A DNA stretch of 5,809 bases. It comes from Actinomycetes bacterium. Lineage in GTDB: Bacteria > Actinomycetota > Actinomycetes > Propionibacteriales > Propionibacteriaceae. How positions within the stretch are numbered: the stretch's first letter is position 1; every line of letters starts with the position of its first letter. This document shows, in pieces, positions 4,773 through 5,809 of this stretch. The notes under the pieces are model-generated. The model did no database searches. It was not told where the DNA came from and saw nothing but the letters and a program-made list of their open reading frames with translations. Both the position numbers and the translations under genes were made by a program. The stretch lies in assembly GCA_029778515.1 (NCBI GenBank), contig JAKOQD010000102.1, positions 1 through 5,809 on the forward strand, written 5' to 3'.

Positions 4773-5492
4773 TCAGCCAGGCTTGCGGGCCACAAAGGTG
4801 TGCAGGATGCCGCGTTGCCAGCCGGACGCGGTGCGATGCGCGACTTCCGCGAACCCTGCCGCCTCGAGCCGATCACCGAACCGTTGCCGATCATCGAAGT
4901 CCAGCACGCTGCGCCACAGGTAGCGGTAGAGCCCAGGGTTGCGGTCGGCGACCAGACCGAGCGGAATGATCACCAGCCAGCTGACCAGGTGCCAGCGCAG
5001 CGTGGCCCAACGATCGCCGGCCACCGAGTAGTCCTGAACCACCACCCAGCCGCCGGGCGCGAGCAGTTCGTACACCTCGGCCAGCGCGCGGTCGCGTCCG
5101 GCTTCGGGGACGTTGCGGAACAGGTAGGCGGTGAACACCCCGTCCCAGGAGCCCGGCTCGAGGTCGGCTACGTCGAGTGCGCCGGCCACGGCTTCGGCGA
5201 AGCGGACGCCGTCCGGCCAGCTCTTGCGGATCGCCTGGGCGAGCATGCCTGCGGACGCGTCCAGTCCGAGGACGGACGGCTGCCCCGGCAGAGCAGCGAG
5301 CAGAGCCCGGGTGGAGGCGCCGGAGCCGCAGGCCAGATCGATGACCTTCGGCGCACCGCTCGGCCCGATGCGCCCGGCCAGGGCGCCCGCCGCACGGCGC
5401 AACTCGGCGTGATAACCCGGGTTCAGTCCGACGAGCAGGTCATAGCGGGACGCGCCCCGGTCGAACATCCGCGACAGGGCCGAAGGCTGCAT
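4773..5492 (-). CDS. Class I SAM-dependent methyltransferase, UbiE/MenG-like
   Basis: The 239-residue product is close to the usual 230-250 of the UbiE/COQ5 group, which C-methylates quinone precursors such as demethylmenaquinone. Visible are the N-terminal MFDRGASRYDLLVGLNPG (9-26), the SAM-binding motif I KVIDLACGSGAST (49-61), the acidic residue ending strand 2 (LGLDAS, D78), the family-like FTAYLFRNVPEAG (120-132), ELLAPGGWVVVQDYS (142-156), and the C-terminal LYRYLWRSVLDFDDRQRF plus GWQRGILHTFVA, which parallel UbiE endings. A hydrophobic segment at 168-182 could help it reach a lipid substrate. It is more divergent than a standard MenG, so an orphan lipid or isoprenoid methyltransferase is possible and no gene symbol is given. 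The ATG at 5492 is chosen because a TANNNT box lies six bases upstream and no Shine-Dalgarno sequence is present. Confidence 0.82.
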   Translation of the reverse strand: MQPSALSRMFDRGASRYDLLVGLNPGYHAELRRAAGALAGRIGPSGAPKVIDLACGSGASTRALLAALPGQPSVLGLDASAGMLAQAIRKSWPDGVRFAEAVAGALDVADLEPGSWDGVFTAYLFRNVPEAGRDRALAEVYELLAPGGWVVVQDYSVAGDRWATLRWHLVSWLVIIPLGLVADRNPGLYRYLWRSVLDFDDRQRFGDRLEAAGFAEVAHRTASGWQRGILHTFVARKPG

Positions 5493-5498
5493 CCGCAG

Positions 5499-5504
5499 AT
5501 GCTA
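5499..5504 (-). promoter_or_regulatory. Candidate leaderless -10 box of the methyltransferase gene
   Basis: TAGCAT (minus strand, 5504-5499) ends six bases before the ATG at 5492, and no purine-rich ribosome-binding site is present. Spacing and form match the leaderless pattern also seen ahead of the pentapeptide-repeat gene. No clear -35 is visible. Confidence 0.4.
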
Positions 5505-5563
5505 GCGGTAATCGCCACCGGAAGGTCGCTCAGGCTCCGACAGGTTCAGCCAACAGTTGGCGG

Positions 5564-5809
5564 TCAGGCCTCAGGAGTGGGCTCCTTCACCACCATCGCG
5601 AGGCCGCCGAAAGCCGGCAGATCGACGGTGAACCCGCCAAGATCGTCCACGGACGCAACCTTGCGGCGGGTGGCCAGGTCGATCACGCGTCCGACCGGGA
5701 TGTGCTCGGACTGCACCCGTCCGCTGATCTTCTCCGCGCCGAAGTTCAGCGCAGTGATCTGGATCGCTCCCGACTCCAGCCGGTTGACCAGCACCAGCAT
5801 GCTCTTCAC
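5564..5809 (-). CDS. treS: C-terminal end of a trehalose synthase-type alpha-glucan enzyme (runs off the right edge)
   Basis: About 81 C-terminal residues are present, and the frame stays open to the window edge. The segment SMLVLVNRLESGAIQITALN, followed by FGAEKISGRV, then EHIPVGRVIDL, VASVDDLGGFTVDLPAFGGL and AMVV, resembles the C-terminal beta-sandwich (domain C) of GH13 enzymes, especially trehalose synthase (maltose alpha-D-glucosyltransferase), which interconverts maltose and trehalose. The catalytic barrel lies outside the window, so other GH13 enzymes with a similar tail are not excluded. The gene ends with a TGA 71 bases upstream of the methyltransferase start. The valine codon at the edge (GTG) is internal sequence, not a start. 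Confidence 0.6.
   Translation of the reverse strand: MKSMLVLVNRLESGAIQITALNFGAEKISGRVQSEHIPVGRVIDLATRRKVASVDDLGGFTVDLPAFGGLAMVVKEPTPEA

Overview
The window is high-GC DNA with dense GC-rich codon usage. It contains a PadR regulator of the 'MSVKYGLLALL' type, a fused ECF sigma/zinc-finger/membrane protein, an actinobacterial-style pentapeptide-repeat protein and genes that look leaderless with TANNNT -10 boxes. Together these suggest an actinomycete, perhaps of the Propionibacteriales. The genus cannot be fixed from the sequence alone. All genes except one lie on the minus strand.

Left part (1-1057). The first 98 bases are the N-terminus of a PadR-family repressor, preceded by a good Shine-Dalgarno sequence and two inverted copies of an ATACTCRGTAT operator. 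Upstream of it is a VOC/glyoxalase-like gene (307-702) broken by an in-frame TAG at codon 40. A 41-codon remnant of an IS1380-type transposase (704-826) abuts its start codon. The 350-base stretch 703-1052 holds no intact gene: it contains this insertion-sequence remnant and a roughly 120-bp MITE-like element (937-1057) with a GC-rich 8-bp hairpin in its core. The right arm of that element supplies the stop codon of the next gene.

Centre (1053-3064). A 1.7-kb minus-strand gene encodes an ECF-type sigma factor fused to an anti-sigma-like HxxxCxxC zinc domain, a transmembrane segment, a long Pro/Thr/Ser/Glu-rich stretch with 21-bp tandem repeats, and a Cys/His-rich C-terminal tail. It looks like a sigma factor, anti-sigma domain and extracytoplasmic sensor in one chain, and it is the most unusual item here. 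Its 332-base upstream region (2733-3064) has no convincing gene. It contains a candidate promoter, a perfect 13-bp inverted repeat directly upstream of that promoter's -35, and the divergent promoter of the pentapeptide-repeat gene.

Right part (3065-5809). A plus-strand pentapeptide-repeat protein (3065-3736) converges, with a 5-base gap, on a minus-strand aldo/keto reductase (3742-4677). The reductase's catalytic lysine position reads threonine. Further upstream on the minus strand are a UbiE/MenG-like SAM methyltransferase (4773-5492), separated from the reductase by a REP-like hairpin, and the C-terminal end of what is probably a trehalose synthase-type alpha-glucan enzyme (5564 to the window edge). 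The reductase, methyltransferase and glucan enzyme share a strand, but they look like separately controlled genes: there is a hairpin between two of them and a leaderless promoter in front of the methyltransferase. No tRNA, rRNA or CRISPR array was seen.
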